Part shown: in pieces, positions 34,874 through 35,142 of the stretch
How the letters are laid out: each line of letters begins with the position of its first letter
Position numbering within the stretch: the stretch's first letter is position 1
NCBI RefSeq assembly: GCF_000817775.3
Contig: NZ_JTHE03000067.1
Span: 1 to 35,142 of the forward strand
DNA from: Lyngbya confervoides BDU141951
GTDB taxonomy: Bacteria; Cyanobacteriota; Cyanobacteriia; Thermosynechococcales; Thermosynechococcaceae
Direction of reading: 5' to 3'
Length of the DNA stretch: 35,142 bases
The notes under the pieces: generated by a model
Database searches by the model: none
Told to the model about the DNA's origin: nothing
The model's input: only the letters and a program-made list of their open reading frames with translations
Position numbers and translations under genes: made by a program

Positions 34874-35142
34874 TTAAGCGGCCTGTGCTAGGGAGAGAAT
34901 CAAACTGTAACCCCCCGCGCCGCCAGCGAAGATCCAAAAGCGATGGGTCTGCGGGTCAGGCAGCTCTCCATTCAGAATATTGAGCAGTAAACCACCGGCT
35001 AGAAAGGCTTTGATCCAGGGAATGCTGGCCCCCGCGTCAGGGCTGACTTGTGACCTAGTTCTGGCGTAACTACTCAGGCTTAAAAAAATCAGGTCATTTC
35101 TGAAGATTGCGAAAAGAGGAGATAAGCTAGTTTTGCAAGACA
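34874..35142 (-). CDS. 3' part of a membrane-protein gene at the window edge
   Basis: On the minus strand a frame open to the right edge ends at 34874. Its last 50 residues look like a real membrane-protein C-terminus: SIPWIKAFLAGGLLLNILNG, then ELPDPQTHRFWIFAGGAGGY and SLILSLAQAA before the stop. The part to the right of about 35032 (SLSSYARTRSQVSPDAG) has no such quality, so the gene may be truncated or joined to foreign sequence there. It resembles the last two membrane spans of a transporter-like protein. It is too short for a family name. Confidence 0.45.
   Translation of the reverse strand, partial: SCKTSLSPLFAIFRNDLIFLSLSSYARTRSQVSPDAGASIPWIKAFLAGGLLLNILNGELPDPQTHRFWIFAGGAGGYSLILSLAQAA

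Noticed and set aside
34648-34983. 111-residue plus-strand frame at the right edge
   Set aside because: It is low quality, rich in Arg/Cys/Gly, and overlaps the better supported minus-strand fragment at 34874-35142.

Overview
The window looks like a cyanobacterial chromosome segment. The HIP1 octamer (GCGATCGC) is scattered through it. It carries an anaerobic-type chlorophyll/haem/bilin cluster (BchE, HemN, haem oxygenase), an ECF sigma factor with a cupin anti-sigma partner, and a type III-B CRISPR-Cas locus of the cyanobacterial kind. No rRNA or tRNA gene was found by eye.

Layout. (1) 1-2250 is a decayed integron. A broken integron integrase (intI, +) faces away from a leftward gene cassette holding a hypothetical gene and a BrnT-type toxin with its antitoxin. 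The cassette ends in a well-formed attC hairpin site (188-274), and the next cassette gene starts at the left edge. Three 39-bp palindromic units occupy the place where attI is expected. (2) 2564-6022 holds acetyl-CoA synthetase convergent with a coiled-coil protein built from about six related segments. (3) 6188-10544 (-) is a tight operon ho-hemN-bchE for tetrapyrrole synthesis under low oxygen. BchE carries a C-terminal degenerate response-regulator receiver domain. The upstream region has three tandem Shine-Dalgarno copies and a palindrome near the -35 position. (4) 11081-14639 (+) holds a flavin-reductase-like protein, an M20 peptidase and a DUF1611 P-loop protein with overlapping ends, then a membrane protein. 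(5) 14776-27152 (+) is the CRISPR region: a CARF-HEPN (Csm6-like) RNase, cas2, a 40-repeat array, an unknown 162-aa protein, cas10 (no HD domain), cmr3, cmr4, cmr5, a long Cmr6-like protein that appears to contain a Cmr1-like half, and a second CARF protein with an unassigned C-terminal domain. No cas1 or cas6 is present. (6) 27376-34655 (-) runs from an aldehyde dehydrogenase and an acyl-CoA synthetase through a cupin, a SnoaL-like protein, a broken glycosyltransferase, a Tat-exported ferritin-like protein and a small membrane protein to an ECF sigma/cupin anti-sigma pair. (7) The right edge holds the 3' part of a membrane-protein gene.

How it fits together. The CRISPR locus is predicted to work by signalling. 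Cas10 keeps its GGDD cyclase motif but lacks the HD nuclease, and Cmr4 seems to lack the catalytic Asp. Defence would then rest on cyclic oligoadenylate acting on the two CARF proteins at the ends of the locus. Without cas6, crRNA processing probably depends on a host nuclease; RNase E does this in the Synechocystis III-Bv system. The leading candidates for new biology are this cut-down signalling-type III-B complex with a fused Cmr6/Cmr1-like subunit and an unassigned CARF effector, the BchE-pseudoreceiver fusion, and the integron remnant. All assignments come from reading sequence by eye; no database search was run.
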